Shown here piece by piece: positions 1 through 12,417 of a stretch of 64,000 nucleotides of DNA; position 1 is the stretch's first letter, and every line of letters starts with the position of its first letter. The stretch is from contig NC_135247.1 of NCBI RefSeq assembly GCF_947623445.1, positions 15,316,501 to 15,380,500 on the forward strand. Direction: 5' to 3'. The notes beneath the pieces are model-generated. The model ran no database searches. It had not been told where the DNA came from and saw only the letters and a program-made list of their open reading frames with translations. Position numbers and translations under genes: made by a program. Source of the stretch: Clavelina lepadiformis (lineage: Eukaryota > Chordata > Ascidiacea > Aplousobranchia > Clavelinidae).

Positions 1-421
1 ACGCCAGTTAGGTAGAGCTGTAACTGCTAACATTTAAAAGCAACATGTTACTGCATCTTTAATATACATGTTACTAGGCCTACATCTTTAATACAAGCTC
101 GCAATGCAGCAGTTTATTTGTCGTAATGATATAATCGTCTACACGACCATGTTCTTATTCCAACCCACAACACCCATGAACAAGGTCTTTCTCATTCATG
201 CTCTGAAAATCGATTATTTAATGTGGTTACTCGAAGTGCCACGACATACACATTCAACCTAAAACTAGACTAATACTTCTAACACTCTGATTGGAGTTAA
301 TTGCTCTTACCAATATAAAACTCCGAAAAAAGTTGCTTGTTTTTTTTAAAATAATAGTACAAAAAACTGTTTGTTATGCAACGATCGACTATGTTTTACA
401 ACACAATTTTTATCGTTTTAG
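1..421. other. Intron or upstream flank of the first SLC22 gene
   Basis: I see no coding exon here. The paralogues at 30543-34128 and 37889-41423 show that a first exon coding about 49 residues must precede the exon that starts at 422, but no matching sequence is present, so that exon lies left of the window. The end of this stretch is a normal 3' splice site (T-rich tract ending in AG at 420-421). Confidence 0.6.
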
Positions 422-3400
422 ATGTAAGGTTCCACCATTGGACAACGCAACAGCCTTTCCTAACTTGACTGAAGCTGGGATTCTGAATCTTACCACGCCT
501 TATACTAAAGGATCGTATGACGGATGTTACAGGTAAATTAACTATAATATGATTGAAGAAGATTGTAGACAAGCGTATGTGTATCGCCTTCACAAACCTC
601 AGTGGTTCAATTCAAATATTACTTTGCAATAAACGTACCGACAGTTTTCTGCATAACAACTCTCGTTCTTATATCCCATCGGATGCGTCGCCACTCAAAT
701 TTGAGTCTGAAAGAATAACTGGCTTTGCCATCTCCAGTTAAGAATTTTGTATTTGTATGGAGCTGAGAAAACCACTGTATAGGTCATATATTTTTTGGCT
801 TTCAGATATGACCAGAACTTGGAATCGTGTGCTTTAAACTTAACTTGCATTAACCAAACAAACGGACTAATTGCCTGTGACAGGGGTTATCATTACGACA
901 CCACTGTTCTGACAGAAACTGTAGTTACAGAGGTACAGCATTTAGGTTTTATTTGAGTAACAAAGCTGTCATTTTCGGATACTTTTGATTAACCAAACTA
1001 TTTTTTTAGTTTGACTTGGTATGTGACAACAAATACTTGAACACCCTTGCTACCTCTTTGTACTATCTTGGAATGCTTATTGGATCCTTCGCTTTTGGCA
1101 ACTTTGCAGACGCGTAAGTTGTAGGTAAAAGCAGAAGTTCATAAGTTAGATTAGATATTAAGCTATCAACTATTTAAGATCTTGCTCAGGTTTGGAAGAA
1201 AACTTTGCTGTGTTATCACTTTTACCGGTTGCCTGGCTTGCATGTTTGGACTCAGCTTCTCTCACTCAGTGGCGGTATACATGGTTCTTCGAGTTGGGAT
1301 TGCCGCATTTGCGTATGGCTCCACATTGGGAACTTTCGTCTACAGCTGAGTTTCTTTGACAAAGCACTAACTCAATTGAGATAAATTACTTAACTGCAAT
1401 ATAGTGTTATGATATATTTCATAAAATGTATTCTCCCCATTGAAATTGTTTACTTTGTTACGAAGCTTATTTAGAAACAGTTTGTGCAAGTATTCCTGTA
1501 TTCCTGTCACGAATTTTGTTTATGACTTAAAACAAATTTTCAGTGATCCACAGCTAAGCTACTGCTTCTTTATAAATTTGTAAAAATATTAAATTTTAAT
1601 GTTCGACAGTCATGGAGGTAACTGGAGAAAAATGGAGGACGACATTTGGTATTTGCTACCAGATTGCATTCCCGTTGGGATACATGATTCTCGGTGGTGT
1701 CGCATATAACTGGAGAAATTGGCACGATATCATGGTAGGACATTAACAACCCGTTTTTACGTTTGATGAATCACTTTGCTTTGCTTCTCAATTGCATGAA
1801 GAAAAACTGTGTCGTTTGCAGTTGGTGGTGACTCTTCTCAGCCTACCATTTCTCATTTTTGCCCTGATGATCCCAGAATCTCCACGGTGGCTTTTCGCAA
1901 AAAGCAAAACAAAGGCTGGAATTAAAGTTTCTAAACTTATGGCTCGCATAAATCGAAAAAATATTCCAGAAAACTTTTGGGAAAAAGTCGTTGATGAAAA
2001 AGACCAAAAAGAGGTTTTAACCAACTTAAAATATACCGGTTTGAATTTTGATGCTATACCCTACAATTGTCTTACCAAAAACTAATTTGATAATTTTCCA
2101 CAAATTTACTTCATATATACTGTAGTGCTATATATGTTTAAAACAGGTTTCAACAAAGAAACACACCTTTATTGATTTATTCCGGGACAAAAAAACGTTG
2201 CTCATTACTTTAAACGTAATGTTTAACTGGTAAGTTTGATTTATAATATGAATACATTTATCTTCTAGATTGCAATAAACTTTTCTTTTCAGGTTTGTCA
2301 ATAGCTTAGTTTACTATGGAGTGTCTTTGAATGCTGGTGCTTTGGCTGGAGACCTTTACCTTAACAATACATTAAGTAAGAGAAAGCAGTTTTAAATCAT
2401 ATCGGTGTTATTTTTATTAAATATTACGACAATGCCTTAAGGTTTGTAAACTATTTGAATCGTAATAGCAAACTATAGTGCCATGTACAGTATAGGTTAC
2501 TCTGTTATATGAAGTTCTTGTATAATAATGCCTTTATATGTCCCCTACATAATGCCAGTTGTTTTTTAAAGATGGTGTGATGGAAATCACTTCTTTTATT
2601 ATTTATTTGTTTGCTATTGCTGGACCGTCTCGGAAGAAGAATCATGTTGTCAGCTCTATTATTTGTGGCTGGAATAGGCTTGTTAGCAAGTGTAATTGTA
2701 AATGAGTATGCTGGGAACAATCAAAGTATACTCACATTTACTGAAAGCATTTGTTATTTTTCTCTTCATCATAAACAGCTGTAAAACAAACAAAAGCTTT
2801 GATCTTTTATAGGTCTTATTACGCTCGGTGTTGCTTTTGCTTTTGTTGGAAAAATTGGTATATCCGGTTCGTTTGCAGTTATTTACAATTTTACTTCCGA
2901 ATTGTACCCAACCGTACTCCGGTATAAGCTACAATATTTTTTGTGTTTGCATTTTGCTGATTTATTACCATTTTTGACGATAATGCAAGTAGTTAATATA
3001 GTTTGTCAGTTTGAGTCGCGTCAGATTATGTCAAATTTCTTAAACATGTAACAATTAAACATTGGATAGGAGTAATGGGGTCGGTGTAGGTTCCATGGCG
3101 TCCCGTGTCGGAGGAATTGTTTGCCCGTTTGTGATTTCTCTACAAGACTATGTTGCCTGGCTTCCCAATACTATATTTGGCGTGTTCGGTAAGCTCGTAT
3201 GTAAGAGGACTATCTACCCTATATTACACTTTAACCATTTTGTAATTTTTGATTTTTGATTGTTTTTTATAGTTTACTTGTAACGATTACAATTGTTTAG
3301 GCATTGCAGCTGCACTCTTGTCGCTAGCTTTTCCTGAAACTAATCATCACCCAATGATGGAAACACTGGAGGAAGCAATCGAGTTTTATAAAAATGGAAA

Positions 3401-3686
3401 CAATAAAACAAACGAGTAAGACAATAGTTTATTAGTAAAATAGCTTAGATAATAGATTACTATGCTAATATTTGCATTGAAAAATCATGACCAAGGGTTT
3501 TTTGAGAATGATTAACACAGTTGTCTGCAGCAGCTTTATTCCCAAAAGCTGTAGTTATTTTATCTGCTTCAAAATTTTTTAATATTACCAGTCTTATGTT
3601 TTTTCGTTTCTATCAACAGTAAAACTGAGCCAATTTCAACTGAATATGACAACGACGCATTTCAAGATCAAATGACAAAAATCTAA
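422..3686 (+). CDS. SLC22-family organic ion transporter, 5'-partial, with frameshift and GC donor
   Basis: Major facilitator superfamily transporter of the SLC22 (organic cation/anion) type, expected in the plasma membrane. Exons: 422-532, 806-932, 1010-1113, 1190-1344, 1610-1734, 1822-2013, 2147-2229, 2293-2375, 2572-2725, 2813-2921, 3070-3188, 3301-3415, 3620-3686. Exon sizes and phases match the two minus-strand paralogues almost one for one. Visible family marks are a Cys-rich, N-glycosylation-rich first extracellular loop (exons 1-2), the GNFADAFGRK loop motif split over the third and fourth exons, and PESPRWLF in exon 6. Two oddities appear. The donor after 1344 reads GC instead of GT. 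Exon 2572-2725 is 154 bp against 150 bp in both paralogues and is out of frame within about 2601-2622, after which DRLGRR is read in another frame. The donor after 2013 (GTTTTA) is also weak. The stop could alternatively be the TAA at 3417-3419, but splicing to 3620 gives a tail like that of the paralogues. Substrate is not predictable. It may be a decaying gene or contain a sequence error. Confidence 0.85.
2572..2725 (+). other. Frameshifted exon of the first SLC22 gene
   Basis: The equivalent exon is 150 bp in both minus-strand paralogues (31528-31677 and 38819-38968) and 154 bp here. The first half reads NGVMEITSFIIY in the frame entering from the previous exon. The second half, from GAC at 2623, reads DRLGRRIMLSALLFVAG in the plus-one frame and joins the next exon correctly. 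Four extra bases lie between about 2601 and 2622. Confidence 0.8.
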
Positions 3687-6600
3687 GTTTCAAATGTGTC
3701 TTTTGAAAAAATAGCTGTGGTTTCTTAACGAGCATATTTGTAAATTTGTTTCGAAATGTGTCACCTTCTATTATTTTTCTATATTGACGACTCAAGTGGC
3801 ACATTGATTACTAAATCATAATTTGTTATATAATTATAAACTTTCATTGAAAGACCAAGTTATTGACAAATGGATTTTTTGCTTTCAAACGGACCAACCT
3901 ATTGCGGAATAGGACTTGCATTTAGGACTACTTGCCGTAAGCAAGCGTGACGTTATATAGTTGTAAGTTTTAAACGCGTATATCGAAGAAGCTATAATAA
4001 TATTTTGTATTTATGTCATTATTTGCAGTTTGCACTATACGTTAGCAACTTACGAAAAAATTTTAAACTTTTACAAAGTTGCCTACATTGTTTATGTGTT
4101 CTTTTATTAATTATAAAAGAAAGTAAACGTACTTTTATATGTACAGTAGTGTATAGCTAGTCGATTAGTCAATTAGTTTGTACAATTATTAAACTTGTGA
4201 GTTTTTCTCATTACAACAACTGTTTCTGGGTTTTTTGTTTTATCTTTTCACATTTCATGAAAAGCAAAACTGACATGAGATGTCAGGCACTGGATATTTT
4301 ATCAAATGATACTGGAATGATCAAATATGATGATACTGAAATAAATGATACTGAAATGATCAAATATGATGATACTGAAATAAATGATACTGAAATGATC
4401 AAATATGATGATACTGAAATAAATGATACTGGAATGATCAAATATGATGATACTGAAATAAATGATACTGAAATGATCAAATATGATGATACTGAAATAA
4501 ATGATACTGGAATGATCAAATATGATGATACTGAAATAAATGATACTGGAATGATCAAATATGATGATACTGAAATAAATGATACTGAAATGATCAAATA
4601 TGATGATACTGAAATAAATGATACTGGAATGATCAAATATGATGATACTGAAATAAATGATACTGGAATGATCAAATATGCTGATACTGAAATAAATGAT
4701 ACTGGAATGATCAAATATGATGATACTGAAATAAATGATACTGGAATGATCAAATGGTTTATCATAGCGCAAATGACAAAATATGCTCTATGTCAGGCGT
4801 GCACAACTCAAAATGGTGCAAGGACCGCAACAAGAAAAACTATTTTTCGCGGGCCTCATACTAACGTGGATGTAACCATTGTAACGTGTATATACAATGC
4901 GATATAGTCGAAGAAGAGATATGGCCGAGTTAGGAAAAATTGAAATGTTATTTCATCGTGGGTCTCATTAAAAGGTTGCGTGGGCCGTATTTTGTGCAGG
5001 CCCGTTCTATGTGGCCGGGTACCATCGATTTGAAACCGAAAATAAGTAAAACTGGGAATAATGTAAGATTTTCTGTATACCAACTTTGAACCAAACAATT
5101 TTCGAAGAAATTTTTGAACTATCGTTCAAATGTGACCAATATTAACCCAAACTGGTCGACCATTTGCCAAAATGACTTAAGCTAGGTTATAATTGATTGT
5201 TATTCGAGAAAATAATAAACCATCAATACACCACTACAGCATTTCTAAACTAACATATTTCACCAGATAAGGTGCTAACACATAAGTTATAGGTTATCAA
5301 ATGCCCTTTTCCTTTACATCGTGTCGGTTCATGGTTCCTTGTTTTATGGTATATCCGTGTCATACGTCGGTGGCAAAACACTGGATGTAATAAACATAAT
5401 ATCCTTCACCAGCTTTGGGATGCTGGATAGAGAGATGAAACTTTTCTGCATTTAAAATAGTTGAAAATAAGGCAAACTAAGGACTCAAATCAAAATTAGG
5501 GACATGCAGATCTCGAGTCCGAACGTTCAGTACGAACGTCACCATTTTTAAGTGTTCTCATGAACCCGAGCTTTGCTCTTGAGTTCACCCGATCGTTTGT
5601 TTGCTTAAAAACATTAATAACAAAAAACTAAAAAACAAAAACAAAAACTAAACACAAAAACCATTAATTAAATATTGCAATATTTTTTACCGGGATTAGT
5701 TTTATTTTCGCTGTCCCTGTTGTTACATTCAAAAACTTAGTGCATAATACGTCATGTATATATAGGTGGTGTTGTGACGAAATATTTGTTTTTTGTTTTT
5801 GTACTTTTTATGCTTTAATATGTTTTCGTTTTTAACATTTGGTATTGTACATCATATATAACTTGTTTGTCGTACACTCACGCAAGCCAATGTTTGCTAC
5901 GTATCTGCTTGTTGCTGCAAGCCAAGTTATGCATTAATTAATTATCTAATCCACTTAGGGTAAGTTTGTGGTAAGACTTTTCACATTCGTGTCTTTTTGT
6001 ACCAATGTAATATCCAGAAAGCACACAGTTAAAACTGTTATTTGCTTTTAATCACGTGTTTAAGTTTTGATTGGTAGTCTCACGTTTTATTAAATGTTTT
6101 ATGTAATGTACCGAATTGTCTCGAATCCTATTAACGCTTTCCCTCCTGGAGGCAAGGAACGTTCATTGCAACTCTTACTTAGCTTGGTGGGTGGCGTGCT
6201 GTTTTTATTTAATTTTACAGTTATTGTGGTGATGGTAGCGATTGCGAAAAATGAAGTTGTGCCCCAATTATAAAGGTTTTATAAGAATTAAACAAAAGTG
6301 TTGCTTTTATTCTGTCGATAAATGGAGGTATTTGGAGAATTGTAGGCTTGGCTATAGTGACTAGCCGTAAAAGCGGGAAGTTTCCTCGACTGAGAATTTT
6401 AGCGTGACAGTGTCATTGCAATGTATCTGTTCTTTTTCTATCAAAAATCTAAACACAAATAAGTTATACTACAATACAATACATAGCCAAACTTTGAAAA
6501 ATTTTTGTTTCTCAAAATTGAAAAAGCAAAGACAAAACAAGTCAGCATTGTAAAAGCATAGTATACTGAAACATATACTTTAGTATACAATGGTAAAAGG

Positions 6601-6894
6601 TAAGCAAAATAGCCATAAGAAACCAAAAACTATCACGTGACTTAAATCTTAATTCAAGCGTTTTTTGTGAGCAAAAGCTATATTGATATGGTACAATATA
6701 AAAGATAACAAAAAATTTTTCATAGCGATTTTAAACCATTAAAATATATTTATTAGGAGAGTCCCAGGTCCAAAAAGCAAGTTATAATTTTATCACGCTT
6801 CCTCTTCGTTAACTTAGTCGGTGTGAAAATAAAACTTACCTTGTAGATCGATCATGCGTGCCAAAAGTTCCACTCGAGTGATTATCGTTTGACA
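3687..6894. other. Intergenic region between the SLC22 and pyrophosphatase genes
   Basis: No gene was recognised. The stretch is AT-rich and holds the 39-bp minisatellite at 4305-4755. Next to it, about 4788-5020, is a segment with hAT-like end flavour (starts CAGGCGTGCACAACT, later GGGCC-rich), but no matching opposite end was found. The rest shows no convincing open reading frame, repeat or RNA gene. Confidence 0.6.
4305..4755. repeat. 39-bp minisatellite, 11 full copies plus a partial
   Basis: Eleven uninterrupted 39-bp units are followed by 22 bases of a twelfth. Each unit contains GATACTGAAAT or GATACTGGAAT twice, so it is itself built from two related half-units. Units differ mainly at one A/G position, plus one A-to-C change near 4681. 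Because 39 is divisible by three the array stays open in one plus frame (13-residue period NDTEMIKYDDTEI) and in two minus frames. The plus frame has no ATG-led gene structure or splice signals I could support, so I treat this as non-coding satellite. Confidence 0.95.
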
Positions 6895-9800
6895 ATGTCC
6901 GCCGCAGCTACTAAATTCGCCACGTATCTCAACGCCTCCAGGAGAATTTGTCAAATTAACAGAGTCTTGTTCAGCCCATCAGTTACCCGTAGTTTAACTT
7001 CAAGTAAATACCTAAGTATGGCGTACCAAATAGAAGAAAGAGGGTCTCCTAATACGCTGGAATACAGGATGTATTACAGTAAGTACAATGGTATAGGCCT
7101 ATTTCTTGTCAATCTTGTCTGATTAACGTTTGATATTGTTTATAACAAATGTCTATATGTTAAAAAATACGTTTGCTTTTCGGATCTTTTATAATATTAA
7201 TAACTCCAGAATATTCGATCTTGATGTGGGAGTGTAAAGGTACAAGAGACCCAAAAAAGGCCCCATTGGGGAGTTGTGTGATTATGATTATAAGAAACTG
7301 ATATTGACTTTAACTATATAACTATATATTGACTTTTGCGCCAATTTCTTGGCTCAGAATTGCCGTTATGCCAAATTCTATTATAAGTATTCTATATTAT
7401 ATAAGTATTTGGTGTATGGTAGAAATTTTGGCATTGCGCATATTGGCATATTTATCCGGCGCACTAAAAGCAAATTTTACAGTAGGAAGAAAGGCATTGT
7501 GTTTAAGAAATTAGATAAAACAAACTAAATTTAACTTTTTTTGAATCAGGGAATATTTGCTATAAACAACTTTTGCCCTCGAGGCTTTGTCATATTTGCC
7601 CGTCAAATTTGTGGAAATTATTGTCATTAACAGCTAATATGTTTGCGACCTCTTGCATCAGTACAATTTTTCATCGCCCACATTGATGACGAAAAATATA
7701 ATGAATAAATGAATGAACAGTACAACATGACTGAAATGCAGTCTGTGCCATGACAAGCAAACAGTATGGTTAGTTTTGCAGTTTTCGACGTGACGGTGTG
7801 TTGCAGACATATTCAAAACATATTACCAGTCACTCAAACAAAAAAGTAAATACAAGTTTTTAACGAGAAACCGTGTGTGCAAACCCGCATAGAAAGAAAG
7901 TGTTGTACACCGGACATCCGGTGCCTGCACTTGTCATTTTTGATTGTTTATCACACCCAAAATCTTGCTAAAAACTGGCGTGCAAAGACACAAATTTTGG
8001 TGTGACATCTGAACTCAAATCTTCGTTTATTCATTATAAATTAGCGTTCAAACAAAATGATTTTTGCATGTTTGAAAATTTTGCTAATCAGTGTGACTGT
8101 CAAAACGTGTATTTAAATTCGAAAGGTATGTAGATGAGTTTTGTGCCTTCAGGTGCCACATTTTTCGCTATGACCAGTTATATACTCGCTATTATACCTA
8201 CATAAGGAACACAAATTGTTGTTACAAATTTGTTTATTTAAAACAGTTGTTTGCAGTTAAGACTTGTAGGTATGACAGTTTTTGATGGGAAATCATGTTG
8301 GCAGTAACTATTCTTTGTTTATTTATTATAAATTGGCATATAAGTAACCAATATTGCTTTGTGTGTTTATAAATTGGCATAACTAATTAGCATGGAATTT
8401 TTTGATGGGAAATCATGCTGGCAAAGACACAAATTTTGACGTGTACTGTAGCCTCATTAGCGATATAGCTACAACACTTTGTAAATATTTTTACCAAACA
8501 TTTGCTATAATCTTTATACCAGAATACCAGGTATTTTTTGCTCTCCCTGGTTTGACTTCAACTCCAAAACCTGGCTGACCTGACCATAACATCAAACACA
8601 GCGATGAGTAGAGGGAGTTCATAAAAGTTCCTCTCTGGGTAACATAGGGTCAAACTCTATATGACCAGAACACAGTAGCAACTAGCATTTGTAGATTATG
8701 TGTGTAAGAAGAACTAGATGAAGAGATAAGAACTAGATTGAGGTAAAACTGAATAGGTAAGAACTGATTTGTGTTTAATGGGACAGAACTGGGTCATTGT
8801 TATTTTTAAAACTCAGGAGTTATTTCTCAGCAGGAAGAAATTTTAAATTTTTCAGCCATTACCTTAGCTTTTAATATTGAAATTTATGACAAAGTAAACA
8901 ATGATTTATAAGCACTGAAGTCACTTGATGAAAGTGACAGTGTACACAATAGAAGTCTCAACTGGTTTTTGTGTTTCAAACATGTTTTTTTGCCTACTTA
9001 GTGAAGTATTGTGAGAAATGATGTTTTGTGTGGTATGTTCTGACATACACGTGTAGATAAATATGTTACATTTCTACATCATTATCTGTGTGATCTTGGT
9101 ATTGTATAGTCATTGTATTTTCATGCAGAAAATAATGGAAATTACATTTCACCTTTTCATGACATACCATGCTGCGCAACTGACAACCCGGTGAGAAATG
9201 TGTTTAAGTTATGACATCTTGAATTGACCGACACATTAATCATTAGCATATGATAAGACTTCTGAAATCAATAATTGACTAAGCGAATTATTCATTAGTA
9301 ATGATCGTTAAAGTTGTGTGGTTAAATTTGTCTTTTGTATAATTATAAACTGATTGTAATGCATTGCTTACATTATTTCAGAAAACCTACAACATGGTTG
9401 TAGAAGTTCCAAGATGGACAAACAGTAAAATGGAAATTGCAACAAAAGAACCACTTAACCCTATCAAACAAGATGTAAAAAAAGGAAAATTAAGATATGT
9501 TGCAAATACTTACCCCTACAAGGGCTACATATGGAACTATGGTGCTATTCCCCAGGTACCATTCTGGTATGTTGTTAATGTTTTAGGCTTTTTCTCAATG
9601 TTACTATGCAGACCTATTTTGTATGTCGCAGACTTGGGAAAACCCAAAACACGTTGATCCCGATACAAAACAAACAGGAGACAATGACCCCATTGATGTT
9701 TGCGAAATTGGTTCTCGAGTTCCAAAGCGAGGCGATGTTATTCAAGTAAGATCGTCGTACTGGTATTCAGTGGTTATTTTTCTTGAAATTGATTCATCTT

Positions 9801-10758
9801 TCTTACTCGGATAACATTTATGTTTTAGGTGAAAATTTTAGGTGTTCTTGCTATGATTGATGAAGGCGAAACTGACTGGAAAATAATTGCAATTGATGTT
9901 AAAGACCCACTGGCTGACCAGCTAAACGGTAAAAACTTATCTTGCCTATCTGCTTTACATGTCTAGAAGTGATGTTTTTTTTCTGTTAAACGTAATTGCG
10001 TTATGTGTCAGTTATTCCTTACCAATTTTATGCTTATTGTGGTATACTCTGTCCTTGCTCAATTCTTAGCTTGCAAACTTTCAATACAATTGTAATCTAC
10101 GCATCACATTTTAGCGTAGGAGTAACTGGTTGCTTTGTTGTGAAACTTTTCATCTGTCATGCAGATATAACAGATGTTGATACACTACTACCTGGTTACT
10201 TGGACGACACCAGAAACTGGTTCAGAGTTTACAAAAGGGCAGATGGAAAGCCCTTCAATTCTTTTGCCTTTGACGGTGCTTTTAAAAATCGTTCGTTTGC
10301 TGAAAGAGTGGTTGAAGAAACCCACAAATTTTGGAATCAGCTGATGGACGATCAAGCAGAAGGAGATATTGATAGGTGCTGATTTAAAGACATTATAAAA
10401 TATAAATGCGTTTTTGGGGCTGGTTGGTGATTTTTGAAACTTCCTATTGTTCTATTTCTATACTTGTTATGTTTTTGACTTTTTTACGTTATTGCCAATG
10501 TTTCATGCAGGACTAACTCAACTCGCTCCGGAAAATCTGAAAACATTTCCCAGGCTGAGTGTTCAAAAATCGTGTCTGCTGTAAGTTTTAAAAACTCTAC
10601 AATGTCATTTATACAATGTTTTTGTTAGTTTCTAACTTAGCAAATATATTTTCTAGAATCCAGCTTCTGGGCCTGCTGTAGAGATTACTGATGAAAAAGG
10701 TATCTTGGATATTAGGACATGTTTTCATGTCGACACATGCGACAGTTATAGCTGTTAG
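6895..10758 (+). CDS. PPA: Inorganic pyrophosphatase (soluble family I), probable mitochondrial plus cytosolic forms
   Basis: Hydrolyses pyrophosphate to two phosphates, pulling biosynthetic reactions forward. Exons: 6895-7078, 9129-9190, 9382-9555, 9632-9745, 9829-9928, 10165-10375, 10511-10580 and 10657 to about 10758; all use GT-AG introns. The family signature [11 protein letters not shown] is in exon 4. [56 protein letters not shown] and [14 protein letters not shown] match animal PPA1/PPA2 throughout. The first 41 residues are Arg/Ser rich with almost no acidic residues, like a mitochondrial presequence. A second ATG at 7018-7020 with A at -3 and G at +4 would start a protein as long as cytosolic PPA1. 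The 3' end is uncertain: read-through of exon 8 stops at TAG 10756-10758 (338 residues in all), but a possible donor after 10700 could lead to a further exon I could not find. Intron 1 is about 2 kb; the other introns are short. Confidence 0.93.
7079..9128. other. First intron of the pyrophosphatase gene, with repeat-like blocks
   Basis: About 2 kb without a recognisable exon. Within 7770-8450 there are short blocks that recur: a 20-plus base block TTTTTGATGGGAAATCATG occurs near 8279 and again near 8399, and phrases such as TTATAAATTGGCA and CAAAGACACAAATTTTG echo the small inverted-repeat elements at 56616-56925 and 63867-64000. This suggests old copies of that repeat family. Nothing else was seen. 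Confidence 0.5.
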
Positions 10759-12417
10759 CTCAGGGCTTCTTAAACTAGGGTTTACCATCCCCTTGTTGGC
10801 TGCGTAAAGATCTTTTTAATTGCGCAGACCTCATCCAGTTTAAACAAAATACTTCTAATCAATTAGTAACTATTATTTGTAGCAACAAGACACTCGTCTT
10901 TGTCCTTGGTGATAATCAATACTGTATATCCACAGTGTAATGTAAGGTATTGGTAACCATGGCGCACATTTAGCCGTTATGCTTTCCCATTTGCAGAAGT
11001 CGTTTAAATGCCCAAAACAAACTGCCAACGTGTCAGTTTGGCAGATAAATGACGCTTACTTTTTCTCTAAGCTTATTTATTATTCTCTTAACACGAAATA
11101 GTGTTTTGCCGAAATTGGCTAATGGGCAAATTATAATCTTTCATTAACCGACTAGGTCTTTCTACCCCTATGGTAGTTAGCAGTTACTTTGGTGAAAAGG
11201 TTGGGCTTTCTTTATAATTTGGTTTCTATGCCCCATGTTTGCAAATCACAATGTAGTTCCCAACATACAAAATATGTCAAAACTTAGGTTTTTCTCAAAT
11301 AACTTTTTTTCTAGAGCGAAAATGCAATTAAAATGTATTGAGTGGTTATAGGAAACCAGCCATTCTGCATCTTTTGACACCTTGATAATGGCCCTAGCTC
11401 AATCGGTTACCAAGATATCGCCAAATTAGAACAATGCACCTCCACTGAAACTTCAACAAGGGGGTGCAACCTCAAAATGACGTCATAAATCAAAAAAAAG
11501 TTGAGATTCTTTCATTGTGCCCAAAATACCGCCTAGGGAGACCCCAAGCTTCTTTAAATTCCAAAATGGTGAAAAAATGAAACATCCTACTAAACTCCCT
11601 AATAAACGCTCTAAAAACATTTTATGGTAAACTATGTTTGATAAGTTTTTGTGTAAAAAAATTAGTTCTTGACAGTGGCTCTACTGTTGGAAGCTGCAGA
11701 TACATTAAGACCAAATCAAATTGCACTAATTTGGTAATAATTAATATAAATAAAGGAAGCTAACTCCGCTTCCCACCCTCGCATTTTCATGAAAATACCA
11801 GCCACGCGAAAGCTTTTCTTTAAACCGGATTTATTAATTAGTAAAGTGCTCGTATCGACCAAAACATCTGGATAATAACTATATATTTTATTGTTTTGGA
11901 TTAGCTGTGTTATTTGTTCGGAGCAACCTTGGTTTAATTCTCCTGAATGCAACAGCATCTGAGTGCAACACCATCACCGTGTTATTGTTATTTAAGTAGT
12001 TTTTATTTATAACGGGTATTAAAAATGCCAATACTTTCATTTTGCTCGACGGAATCAATCTCAATGCAGTGCATCGATGAGCATTAAAAATGCTTTTAGG
12101 GCTTAATGAAACGTTTCGTAAAAACAGATTCGTCTGACAACATGAAGAAATGAATTGTATCACTTGAACCTTTTCACGAGCAGTTGTTGTACACACACTG
12201 GTCATGTAACTCCGACTACTGTAGTTGGCCACACTAATGTGCATAAAAGTCGTTGTTCATAATCTCTGCCATGATAAGCGTCAAATCTTGAATTAAAAAA
12301 TACTATATGTGTACATTAGTTTACAAAGCATGTCGTTCGCCATGTTTGACAGATTTACTTGGTGGTTTTGGTGACAGTTAAGCGTTCACATCCACAGCGA
12401 TTATGCACGATCTAGAA

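Noticed and set aside
4197..4907. Long plus-strand open frame through the 39-bp minisatellite
   Set aside because: It opens at a GTG, has no splice or start context, and owes its length to a repeat unit divisible by three; two minus frames are open for the same reason.
4788..5030. Possible truncated hAT element (CAGGCGTGCACAACT and GGGCC-rich sequence)
   Set aside because: No matching inverted right end and no 8-bp target duplication could be found.
10770..10870. hAT-like left end CAGGGCTTCTTAAACTAGGG after the pyrophosphatase gene
   Set aside because: No partner end or target duplication was seen; a single short resemblance is not enough.
11888..12244. 118-codon minus-strand open frame
   Set aside because: No family resemblance and no start or splice context; likely chance in gene-poor DNA.
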